NCBI GenBank assembly: GCA_963716855.1
Contig: CAVQUV010000008.1
Span: forward strand, 29,353-93,352
DNA length: 64,000 bases
Direction: 5' to 3'
From: JAGVSZ01 sp963716855
GTDB taxonomy: Bacteria; Pseudomonadota; Gammaproteobacteria; Burkholderiales; SG8-39
Part shown: piece by piece, positions 43,603-51,938 of the stretch
Position numbering within the stretch: the stretch's first letter is position 1
How the letters are laid out: every line of letters starts with the position of its first letter
Position numbers and translations under genes: made by a program
The notes under the pieces: generated by a model
What the model saw: the letters and a program-made list of their open reading frames with translations, nothing else
Database searches by the model: none
What the model was told of the DNA's origin: nothing

Positions 43603-44793
43603 TCATGCGATCACGCCCGCCATCTTGAGCGCCTCGACGTCTCCCTCGGCGAGACCGGCTTCGCGCAACACCGCGTGTGTGTGCTCGCCGTACTTCGCCG
43701 GAAACGGCAACGCGGTCCGCCCCTCCGGACGATCGACCGCCATCGGCTGCATGCGGATGGTCTTTCCGGCCGGCGTGACCGTCGTCGTCAGCCGTCCCTT
43801 CAGCGCCGGGTGGTCGCGCACCATCGGGATGTCGTGGATCAGCGTGTTGGGGATGGTGGCGCGCTTCAGGTCGGCGCCGATCTCCGCGGCCGGATGCTTG
43901 TGCGTCACCGCCGCGATGTCGGCGTGGATCTGGGCGCGCTCCCGGTGGCGACCCTCGTTCGTGCTGCGGATCTCGTTCGCGATGCATGCGAACCGCGGGA
44001 TCTCGGTGAGCCGCTTCCACTGCACGTCGCTGCCGATCGCCATGTAGACGAAGCCGTCCGCCGCCGGGTACACGTTCGTGGGAATGAACTTGCGGTGCTC
44101 GTTGCCGGCGCGCGTGATCTCGTTCGGCTGGCAGTCGAAGTCGACCAGCGGCAGCGTCGTGATCAGCCAGGACGCAGCGGCCTGCAGCATGGAGACGTCG
44201 ATGCGCCGACCGCGTCCGGTCTCCGCGCGCTCCAGCAGCGCGAGCATCACGTTCGCATAGACCTCGTCGCCCGCCTTGAGATCGATCACCGGCACGCCGG
44301 TCAGCATCGGCGGGCCGTTCGGGTCGCCGGTCAGCTCCATGTAGCCGCACATCGCCTGGATCACCGGGTCGTAACCCGGCACGTCGGGGTACTCCGGTCC
44401 GAGCGCGGAGATCCCCGCCCAGATGAGATCCGGCTTCGCCGCCGACAGGGTCTCGTAGTCGATGCCGAGCGTCCGGTAACGCGACGGCACGGTGTTGCAG
44501 CAGAACACGTCCACGTTCAGTGCCGTCAGCACGCGCCGCACCACCTCGTGACCGCGCGGGTCCTTGAGGTTGAGCGCGATCGCCTCCTTGCCGACGTTCG
44601 GCGCGACGAAGTAGCTGCGCCGGTCGTCGTCGACCACGCGCGCGCCGATGTAGCGGTTGGGATCGCCCGGCAGCCCGTCGCCCGACGGCGCGGCCTCGAT
44701 GCGGATCACGCGCCAGCCGAGCTGGGCGAAGCGCAGCGTCGCCGACGGCAGCGACAGCGCCTGCTCCATGCTCAGGACCGTATGCCGCTTCAC
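43603..44793 (-). CDS. CaiB/BaiF-type (family III) CoA transferase
   Basis: The 396-residue protein fits family III CoA transferases, which move CoA between acids through an aspartyl-CoA intermediate. The catalytic Asp is probably D142 in VPGYDPVIQAMCGYM. The N-terminus (LSMEQALSLPSATLRFAQLG) and DVSMLQAAASWL are family features. The start is GTG at 44793 with a GGAGCGAGG site; no ATG fits better. It follows the mutase large-subunit gene by 14 nt. Confidence 0.88.
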   Translation of the reverse strand: MKRHTVLSMEQALSLPSATLRFAQLGWRVIRIEAAPSGDGLPGDPNRYIGARVVDDDRRSYFVAPNVGKEAIALNLKDPRGHEVVRRVLTALNVDVFCCNTVPSRYRTLGIDYETLSAAKPDLIWAGISALGPEYPDVPGYDPVIQAMCGYMELTGDPNGPPMLTGVPVIDLKAGDEVYANVMLALLERAETGRGRRIDVSMLQAAASWLITTLPLVDFDCQPNEITRAGNEHRKFIPTNVYPAADGFVYMAIGSDVQWKRLTEIPRFACIANEIRSTNEGRHRERAQIHADIAAVTHKHPAAEIGADLKRATIPNTLIHDIPMVRDHPALKGRLTTTVTPAGKTIRMQPMAVDRPEGRTALPFPAKYGEHTHAVLREAGLAEGDVEALKMAGVIA

Positions 44794-44807
44794 CCTCGCT
44801 CCGATCT

Positions 44808-46421
44808 TCAGAACTTGATGGGCTCGCGGTAGCGGCCGTAGACGGCGACCAGCTCGCCGGTGATCTCGCCGACCGTCGCGTACCCCTTCACCGCGTCCAT
44901 GATCGCCGGCATCACGTTGCGATCGGCGGCAGCGTCGGCGCGCAGCCGCTCGAGCGCCGCTTTCACGCGCGCGCCGTCCCGCTCCCCGCGCACGCGGTTC
45001 AGGCTCTCGATCTGCATCCGCGTGTCCTCTTCCCGATAGGGGTGGAACGCGACTTCGCGCTCCTCGGTCTCGTCGACCCGGTAGCAGTTGACGCCGACCT
45101 TGCGGAACTGGCCCGACTCGATGTTCCGCTGCATCGCGTAGGCCTGCGCCGAGACCTTCGCCTGGATCTCGCCCTCCGCGACGAGCTTCACGATGCCGCC
45201 CTGCGCGTCCACCTCGGCCATGACGCGCTCCATGTCCTGGCGCATCTGGTTGGTCAGCGTCTCGACGTAGTAGGACCCGGCGAGCGGGTCGACGGTGTCG
45301 GCGAGCCCCATCTCCTCGATCAGGAGCTGCATCGTGCGCAGCGAGATGCGCTGCGCGTACTCGGTCGGGATGGTGTACGCCTCGTCGTAGCAGCAGAGCG
45401 CCGTCGTCTGGCAGCCCGCGAGCGCCGCGGTCAGCGCGTAGTAGGCGCCGCGCACGATGTTGACCTCCGGCTGCTCGTAGGTGAGCCCTCCGCCGCCGCC
45501 GCCCGCGATCATCCGCAGCCACATCGAGCCCGGATCCTTCGCGCCGTACTGCTCCTTCATGATCTTCGCCCACAGCCCGCGCGCCGCACGGAACTTGCAG
45601 ACCTGCTCGAAGAGATTGCCGAACACGTTGAAGTTGAACGACAGCCGCCCGGCGAACTCGTCGATCGGCAGCCCGCGCGCGAGGACCTCGTCGGCGTAGG
45701 CCTTCGCGATGCAGAAGCCGTACGCCATCTCCTGCACCGGGTTCGCCCCGGACTCGCGGATGTGGTAGCCGCACACCGAGACCGGGCTGTACTTCGGCGC
45801 CGCTTGCGCGCAGTACTCGATCGTGTCGCCGACGAGCTTCACCGACGGGTCCACCGGGTAGATCCAGGTGCCGCGGCCGACGAACTCCTTGAGGATGTCG
45901 TTCTGCGCGGTGCCGCGCAGCTTCTTCACGTCGTAGCCGCGCTTCTCCGCCATCGCGAGGTACATCGCGATCAGCTGCGGCGCCGCGCCGTTGATCGTGA
46001 GCGACACGGTGATCTTGTCGAGGTCGATCCCCTCGAAGGCGATCTCGAAGTCGCGGAGGCTGTCGACCGCCATCCCGACTCGCCCGACCTCGCCGACCGC
46101 GAGCGGGTCGTCGGAGTCGATGCCGATCTGGGTCGGCAGATCGAACGCGACGTTGAGACCGGTCTGTCCGTTCGCGATGAGGTACTTGAAGCGCTCGTTC
46201 GTGTCGCGCGGATTTCCGAACCCGGTGTATTGGCGCATCGTGTACGGCCGGTGGCGGTACATGAGCGGATGGATGCCGCGCACGAACGGGTAGTCGCCCG
46301 GCATGCCGATGAACCCGTCGCCGCCCGACTCGGCGACGTCGCGCGGCGTGTAGACCGGCTTGATTTCGATGCCCGACTCGTTCACGACCGGCCGGACGGA
46401 CGACTGGAGCCTGTCGTTCAT
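44808..46421 (-). CDS. B12-dependent acyl-CoA mutase large subunit (methylmalonyl-CoA mutase family)
   Basis: The 537-residue subunit lacks a cobalamin domain, which is encoded separately upstream, as in isobutyryl-CoA or 2-hydroxyisobutyryl-CoA mutases. It has RQYTGFG (Y65, at the position of the methylmalonyl-CoA mutase active-site Tyr), GQTGLNVAFDLPTQIG near residue 86, and VCGYHIRESGANPVQE with H220. The segment where methylmalonyl-CoA mutases carry a substrate-carboxylate Arg reads DPSVKLVGD, with Lys at 195. The exact substrate is therefore open. The start overlaps the small-subunit stop by 4 nt. Confidence 0.88.
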   Translation of the reverse strand: MNDRLQSSVRPVVNESGIEIKPVYTPRDVAESGGDGFIGMPGDYPFVRGIHPLMYRHRPYTMRQYTGFGNPRDTNERFKYLIANGQTGLNVAFDLPTQIGIDSDDPLAVGEVGRVGMAVDSLRDFEIAFEGIDLDKITVSLTINGAAPQLIAMYLAMAEKRGYDVKKLRGTAQNDILKEFVGRGTWIYPVDPSVKLVGDTIEYCAQAAPKYSPVSVCGYHIRESGANPVQEMAYGFCIAKAYADEVLARGLPIDEFAGRLSFNFNVFGNLFEQVCKFRAARGLWAKIMKEQYGAKDPGSMWLRMIAGGGGGGLTYEQPEVNIVRGAYYALTAALAGCQTTALCCYDEAYTIPTEYAQRISLRTMQLLIEEMGLADTVDPLAGSYYVETLTNQMRQDMERVMAEVDAQGGIVKLVAEGEIQAKVSAQAYAMQRNIESGQFRKVGVNCYRVDETEEREVAFHPYREEDTRMQIESLNRVRGERDGARVKAALERLRADAAADRNVMPAIMDAVKGYATVGEITGELVAVYGRYREPIKF

Positions 46422-46813
46422 TGCACGTTCTCCCGGATGTAGTGGACGATGTCGTCGAGCTTCGAGCTCGACGGGAAGATGCCCTTGAAGCCCAGCTCTC
46501 TCAGGCGCGCGTGGTCCTGCTTCGGCAGATTGCCGCCGATGACCCACAGCTTGTCGGCGAGACCCGCCTGCTCGAGCAGCGGCTTCAGCCGCTCGCAGAA
46601 CGGCAGGTGGGACGCGGCCATCGACGACAGCGCGATCACGTCGACGTCCTCGTCGAGCGCGATGCGGGCGACCGCTTCGGGGGTCTGGCGCAGACCCGTG
46701 TAGATCACCTCCATGCCGGCGTCCATCAGCGCGCGCACGACCACCTTCGCGCCCTGGTCGTGGCCGTCGAGGCCGGGCTTGGCGAGGACCACCTTGATCC
46801 GTCGTTCGCTCAT
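46418..46813 (-). CDS. B12-binding small subunit of acyl-CoA mutase
   Basis: The 131-residue protein is a free-standing cobalamin-binding domain. It begins RIKVVLAKPGLDGHDQGAKVV with the DxHxxG motif, the His being the lower cobalt ligand, followed by VIALSSMAASH and VIGGNLPKQD. It overlaps the acyl-CoA dehydrogenase gene and the large-subunit gene by 4 nt each, so the three are produced together. Confidence 0.93.
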   Translation of the reverse strand: MSERRIKVVLAKPGLDGHDQGAKVVVRALMDAGMEVIYTGLRQTPEAVARIALDEDVDVIALSSMAASHLPFCERLKPLLEQAGLADKLWVIGGNLPKQDHARLRELGFKGIFPSSSKLDDIVHYIRENVQ

Positions 46814-47943
46814 CCGGCGACTTCCTTCGCAATGACCAGCTTCAGGATCTCGCTCGTCCCGCCGCCGATCAGCGTGAAGCGGATGTCGCGCAGGTAGCGC
46901 TGAACGGGGTACTCCATCGCGTAGCCATAGGAGGCGAGGACGCGCGCCGCCTGGTCGCAGATCGACGCCGCCGTCTCGCTCGCGAAGAGCTTCGCCATCG
47001 CGGCCTCCTTGTGGTGCGGGCGATCGGCGTCCTTGAGCCACGCCGCATACAGCACCAGCCGCTCCGCCGCCTCCAGGCCGGTCGCCATTTCGGCGAGCTT
47101 GTGCTGGATCGCCTGGTAGCGGTTGATCGGCTTGCCGAACTGCTTGCGCTCCGCGCTGTAGCGCACGGCTTCCGCAAGCGCCGCCCGCGCGACGCCGTTC
47201 GCCATCGCGCCGGTGATGATCCGGATCTCGGCGAGGAGCTTGCGCAAATGGCTCTCGCCGTCGCCCTCGGCCTTCGACAGGCGATGGCTGTCGGGCACGA
47301 GGCAGTCGTCGAGCGCGAGCTCCGAGGTCGGCAGCGCCCACACGCCCATCTTCTCGATCGCGCGGCCGACGTGCAGGCCCTTGAACCCGCGCTCGACGAG
47401 GAAGATCGTGAGCTTGCGCTCCTCGCCCGCGCGCGCGAAAACCGTGAAGAAATCGGCCACCGGCGCCGAGGTCACCCAGATCTTCTGGCCGTTGAGCCTG
47501 TAGCCGCCGTCGACCTTGTCCGCGCGCGTCGCGATCGAGTCGAGATCGGAGCCCGCGTTCGGCTCGGTCATGCAGATCGCTCCGATCCTCTCGCCGCGCA
47601 GCGCCGGCTTGAACAGCCGCTCGAGCACGTCGGCGTTGCCGAGCATGTGCAGGAACTTGGTGCCCATCAGCGACTGCATCGCCGCGCACCCGGCGAGCGA
47701 GAGCGACCCGCGCGCCACTTCCTCAAGCGCGAGGCAGAAGGTGACGAGATCGAGCCCCGAGCCGCCGACGTCCTCCGGATAGCGGATGCCGAAGAAGCCG
47801 AGGCGCCCGAGCTCGGCGAACAGCTCGCGCGGGAACGCGTGCGCCGCGTCGAGCGCCGCCGCCTGCGGCGCGATGCGCTCGTCGCAGAAGCGCGCGAACG
47901 CGTCGCGCACCTGCTTCTGCTCGTCGCTCAGGTCGAAGTCCAT
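46810..47943 (-). CDS. Acyl-CoA dehydrogenase family protein
   Basis: The 377-residue flavoprotein has the acyl-CoA dehydrogenase layout: GFFGIRYPEDVGGSGLD near residue 50, ICMTEPNAGSDLDSIATRAD near residue 120, and ERKQFGKPINRYQAIQHKLAEMA near residue 245. The loop that holds the catalytic Glu in medium-chain enzymes (YEGT) reads LIGGGTSEI here, as in isovaleryl-CoA-type members, whose base sits elsewhere. I cannot place the base with certainty. Branched or cyclic acyl-CoA is plausible. It is coupled to the mutase genes. Confidence 0.88.
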   Translation of the reverse strand: MDFDLSDEQKQVRDAFARFCDERIAPQAAALDAAHAFPRELFAELGRLGFFGIRYPEDVGGSGLDLVTFCLALEEVARGSLSLAGCAAMQSLMGTKFLHMLGNADVLERLFKPALRGERIGAICMTEPNAGSDLDSIATRADKVDGGYRLNGQKIWVTSAPVADFFTVFARAGEERKLTIFLVERGFKGLHVGRAIEKMGVWALPTSELALDDCLVPDSHRLSKAEGDGESHLRKLLAEIRIITGAMANGVARAALAEAVRYSAERKQFGKPINRYQAIQHKLAEMATGLEAAERLVLYAAWLKDADRPHHKEAAMAKLFASETAASICDQAARVLASYGYAMEYPVQRYLRDIRFTLIGGGTSEILKLVIAKEVAG

Positions 47944-47948
47944 GCGCC

Positions 47949-49633
47949 TCAGCCTTCGAAGCCGTAGGCCTTCCGTGCCGTGTCGGCGGAGATCACGCCG
48001 TCGCGCACTTCCGCCGCGAGCTTCGCGCGATCGCGCTTGCGCGGGTCGCCGTAACCGCCGCCCCCGCCCGCCTGCTGATGGTAGACGGTGCCCTTCGGCA
48101 CGCCGGTGATCAGGTCCTTGTTCCGCGGCGTGACCTCGCGGCCGTCGGGATAGCGCAGGCGGATGAAATTGAGCGTGCCCTCGCCGCCCCCGAACAGGCC
48201 GAACGCGGGCTCGAAGTCGCCGTCGCCGAAGGTGACGAGCTGCGTGTCGTCGGAGCCGATCGCGAAGATCGTCTCGACGCCGAGGCCGCCGCGCCACTGC
48301 GCCCGGACCCGCCGAGTCGGCGAGGTACTCGTGCCGGATCAGCCGGTGCGGCGTCTGCTGCTCGAACATCTCGTAGTCCTGGTCGAGCACGCCGCCCGAG
48401 GCGTCGATCATGCCGATGTGGTCGTAGCCGTCGGTGCCCCGCATCGCGCCCGAGCCGCCCTTGAGACCCATGAAGCCGATGTCGACGTACTTTTCGTTCT
48501 TGTGCGGGTCGATGCCGGTGGTCAGCGAGCAGAGCAGGTTGTTCCAGCCGGCGGTGACGCGGTCCGGCATCACCGGCGCCAGCGCGCGCTGGATCGCGTC
48601 GGCGTTCGGCGGGCAGAGGTGGTTGCCGAACGTGGTCGCCTTCGGGTACGCGGCGTTGAGGATCGTGCCCTCGGGAATGACGATCTCGATCGGCTCGCAC
48701 CATTCCCTCGTTGTGCGGGATGTCCGGGTTCACCATCTGCAGCAGCGTCAGGATCGTCGCCGAGGCGCTCGAGGTGAACGTGCCGTTCACGAAGCCGTTG
48801 GTCTGCGCGTCGGTCTCCGAGTAGTCGAACTTGATGCGCCGGTCCTCGACGTGATCTTGACGCGGATCTTGAAGGTCGAGCCCTCGTGCCGGCCGTCGTA
48901 GTAGACCGAGCCTTCGCCCCGGTAGACGCCGTTGGGGATCGTGGCGATCTCGGCCTCCATCATCCGGCGCGTCGCCTCGAACAGCGCCTGCTTGTGCGCC
49001 TCGAAGCTCTCGAGCCCGTACTTCCCGAGCAGCTCCCGCATGCCGCCGCTCGCCCGACCTTGCACGCGCCGATCTCCGCTTTCATGTCGTGCTGGACGAT
49101 GTCGAAGCGGATGTTGGCGAAGATCAGGTCCCAGACGTCCTTGCGCAGCTTCCCCTTCTCGTACACCTTGACCGGCGGGATGCGCAGCGCCTCCTGCCAG
49201 ACCTCGGTCGCGTTCGGGTTGTAGCCGCCGGCGCACGTCGCCGCCGATGTCGGCCTGGTGGCCCTTGACCGCGGTCCAGGCGACGAGCTCGCCGTCGAGG
49301 AAGATCGGCTTGTACACCGCGACGTCGTTGTTCTGGTTGCCGAGGCTGAACACGTCGTTGTGGAAGATCACGTCGCCGGGGTGGATGTCGTCGCCGAAGT
49401 ACTTGCGGATGTACTTGCACACCGGCGCGAGCGAGAACGCGAGGATCGGCAGGTTCTCGGTCTGCTCGAGCATGCCGCCCTTCCGCGTCGTACAGGCCGG
49501 TGACGAAGTCCTTCGCCTCGCACAGGATCGGCGAGCGCGTCGTCTGCGCCATCGAGATCGACATCTCGTCGGTGATCGCCTTGAAGGTGCGGGCGTAGAC
49601 CGACAGCAGGATCGGATCGATCTTCATGCTCAT
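47949..49633 (-). pseudogene. HyuB-like (hydantoinase B / oxoprolinase / carboxylase beta) subunit with six apparent frameshifts
   Basis: The protein is readable only by changing frame six times. Segments in order: MSMKIDPILLSVYARTFKAI; MLEQTENLPILAFSLAPV with GVIF-like HPGDVIFHNDVF and AVKGHQADIGG; TCAGGYNPNATEVW to MKAEIGACKVG; GMRELLGKYGLESF; FDYSETDAQTNGFVNGTF with HNEG; WCEPIEIVIPEGT to ADSAGP; and QWRGGLGVETIF to AYGFEG at the stop. Shifts lie near 49478, 49239, 49052, 48850, 48703 and 48300. With them corrected the length is 561 codons, normal for HyuB. Family members hydrolyse cyclic amides or carboxylate ketones with ATP. Confidence 0.8.
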
Positions 49634-49742
49634 GCCCGCGCCTCCGTACAGGTATCACGCGACCCGACCGCTGGGCGTCGGCGCTCTGTGGCATTCGCTT
49701 TTCCGTCGATCCCCGCCAATGCGGGGCCCCTCGCCGGGTAGC
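49634..49742. other. Spacer between hyuA and hyuB with a stem-loop
   Basis: The 109-nt spacer includes CCCCGC-CAAT-GCGGGG near 49709-49724, a small stem-loop, and no supported gene. Such a gap is longer than elsewhere in this tightly packed operon. Confidence 0.35.
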
Positions 49743-51857
49743 TCATGCCACAGCCTCCTCGTCGCGAAGCCTCACGAGATCCTCGCGTCCCTTGCGATAG
49801 ACGGCGAACGAGCCGTAGGCGTCCACCGCGCAATCGTACGAATCGGAGACGAACACGGCAGTGGTCACCTCCTCGATCATCGCCGGCCCCGCGATGCGGT
49901 TGCCGAAGCCGAGCCTGTGCCCGTCGTAGACCGGCACCGCACGGAAAGCGTTCGCCTCGGGAATGTAGACGCTGCGCCGGCCCTTGAGGGCGCGCGACGC
50001 GTCCTCGCCCTGCCCAGGCTTCCTTGCGATAGCGCGGCTTCTCCACCATGCCGATCGCCTGCACCCGCACGTTGATCAGCTCGACCGGCGTGCGCTCCGC
50101 CTCCAGCGAATAGCCGTACAGCCGGTTGTGCTCGGCGTGGAAGGCGCGCGCGATCGCCTCCGCGTCGCGCCGCGCGACGAGCTCGCGCGCGATCGGGACC
50201 GACACCTCGTGGTACTGCTTGATGTAGCGGCAGTCCAGGCGCAGCTCGAACCGGCGCCGCGTCTCCGGGATCCGCTCCTCGGCCAGGAGCCGCCCGCCCT
50301 CGGCGACCATCGCGTCGGCGACGCTCTCGAGCCGCGCCCAGTCGAGCGACTCGAGGCGCGCGACGAACGTGCGGACGAAGTCGTGCTGCAGGTCCGACAG
50401 CAGCATGCCGAACGCGCACAGGACCGACGACTCGCGCGGCACGATCTGCAGCGGGATCTCGAGCTCGCTGCGAGATCAGGCACGAGTGGATCGGGCCCGG
50501 CGCCGCCGGCCGCGATCATCGGGAACTCGCGCGGGTCGAAGCCGCGCTTGATCGTCACTTCGCGCACGCCCTGCGCCATGTTGTTGCAGACCACGCGGTA
50601 CATGCCGGCCGCAGCGTCCTCGACGGAGAGCTTCATGGCGCGCGCGATGTGCTCCTCGATTGCCCGACGCGCGGCCGCCGCGTCGAGCCTCATCTTCCCG
50701 CCGGCGAAATAGCCGGGGTCGAGATAGCCCAGCACGACGTTCGCATCGGTCGTCGTCGGAAGCTTCCCGCCCTTGCCGTAGCACGCCGGTCCGGGATCGG
50801 CGCCCGCGCTCGCCGGCCCCATGCGCAGCATCCCGCCCTCGTCGAGCCAGCCGATCGAGCCGCCGCCCGCGCCGATGGTGTGGATGTCGAGCATCGGCAG
50901 CGCGATGCGGTGCCGCGCGATGGTGCCCTCGTTCACGACGACCGGCCCGTCGACGGCAACGGACGCCTCGAAGCTCGTCCCGCCCATGTCGACGGTGATG
51001 CAGCGGTTCTGATCGTGCGCGCGCGCGTAGAAGAGCCCGGCGCCCGGTCCGCCCGCGGGTCCGGAGAGCAGCGTGAGCGCCGCGCTGGCGCGCGCGATGG
51101 CGGGCGTCATCACCCCGCCGTTCGACTGCATGATCAGCAGCACCCCGCGGAAGCCCGAGTCCTTCAGCCGCGCGACGAGGTGGTCGAGGTAGCGATTGAG
51201 CTTCGGCCCGACGTAGGAGTTGAGCGCGGTCGTGCTCACGCGCTCGTAGAAGCGGATCGACGGCAGCAGGTCGGTCGAGACCGTGAGATAGGCCCCGGGG
51301 AGCTCCCGGCGCACCAGCTCCGCCGCGGCGCGCTCGTGCGCGGGATTCGCGAACGCGTTCATGAAGCAGATCGACACCGCCTCGACGCCTTCGCGCTTGA
51401 AGAGCTCGATCGCCGCGCGCACCTCGTCGAGCGCGAGCGGCTCGAGCTCGCGCCCGTCGCGGTCGAGCCGTCCGCCGACCCCGGCGCGCAGGTAGCGCGG
51501 CACGAGCGGCGGCACGTTGGTGTAGCGGTTGTTGTACTGCTCCTCGCGGATCCCGCGCCGCATCTCGAGCGCGTCGCGCACGCCGCGCGTCGTGATCAGC
51601 CCGGATTTCGCGCCGGTCGAGGTCAGCGTCGCGTTGGTGGTGACGGTCGTGCCGTGGACGATCGTGTCGATCGCGGCCGCGAACTCCGCCGGCCCCTGCC
51701 CCAGCGCCGCGGCGATCTCGGCCAGGCCCTCCACCACCGCGATCGACGGATCGGCGGGCGTCGAGAGCGTCTTGTGGATCCGCGGCTCGGCCCCTTCGCG
51801 CGTGACGATGAAGTCGGTGAAGGTCCCGCCTACGTCGATGCCTACCTTGTACGCCAT
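49743..51857 (-). pseudogene. HyuA-like (hydantoinase A / oxoprolinase / carboxylase alpha) subunit with three apparent frameshifts
   Basis: The first 465 or so residues are intact: MAYKVGIDVGGTFTDFIVTR (phosphate-binding ASKHA motif), DTIVHGTTVTTNATL, LLSGPAGGPGAG, ITVDMGGTSFEASV and GAGGGSIGWLDEGGMLRMGP. After AAGGAGP the frame is lost near 50493-50495 and again near 50467, then continues IPLQIVPRESSVLCAFG to YRKEAWAG, lost once more near 50008-50010, and ends VYDGHRLGFGNRIAGPAMIE to DEEAVA. Correction gives 703 residues, the usual HyuA length. A GntR-type operator lies 31 nt upstream. Confidence 0.82.
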
Positions 51858-51887
51858 GGGAGCCGGCCTGCCGAGGGGTGGGTGTGT

Positions 51888-51899
51888 ACTGTATACATT
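51888..51899. promoter_or_regulatory. GntR-type operator upstream of hyuA
   Basis: ACTGTATACATT, with the palindromic core TGTATACA at 51890-51897, lies 31 nt upstream of the hyuA ATG. The GTATAC core recurs upstream of gntR and the thiolase gene, and TNGTATACNA-type palindromes are known targets of FCD-type GntR regulators. Confidence 0.65.
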
Positions 51900-51938
51900 C
51901 GGCTTTTTGGGGCGTCAAGCCGCTGGCGCAAGGAACGC

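Noticed and set aside
44808..46813. Naming the B12 enzyme methylmalonyl-CoA mutase
   Set aside because: Split subunits and Lys at the expected substrate-Arg position leave the substrate open.
47949..51857. Programmed frameshifting in hyuA/hyuB
   Set aside because: Nine shifts in both directions without a repeated slippery heptamer or downstream structure do not fit a programmed mechanism.
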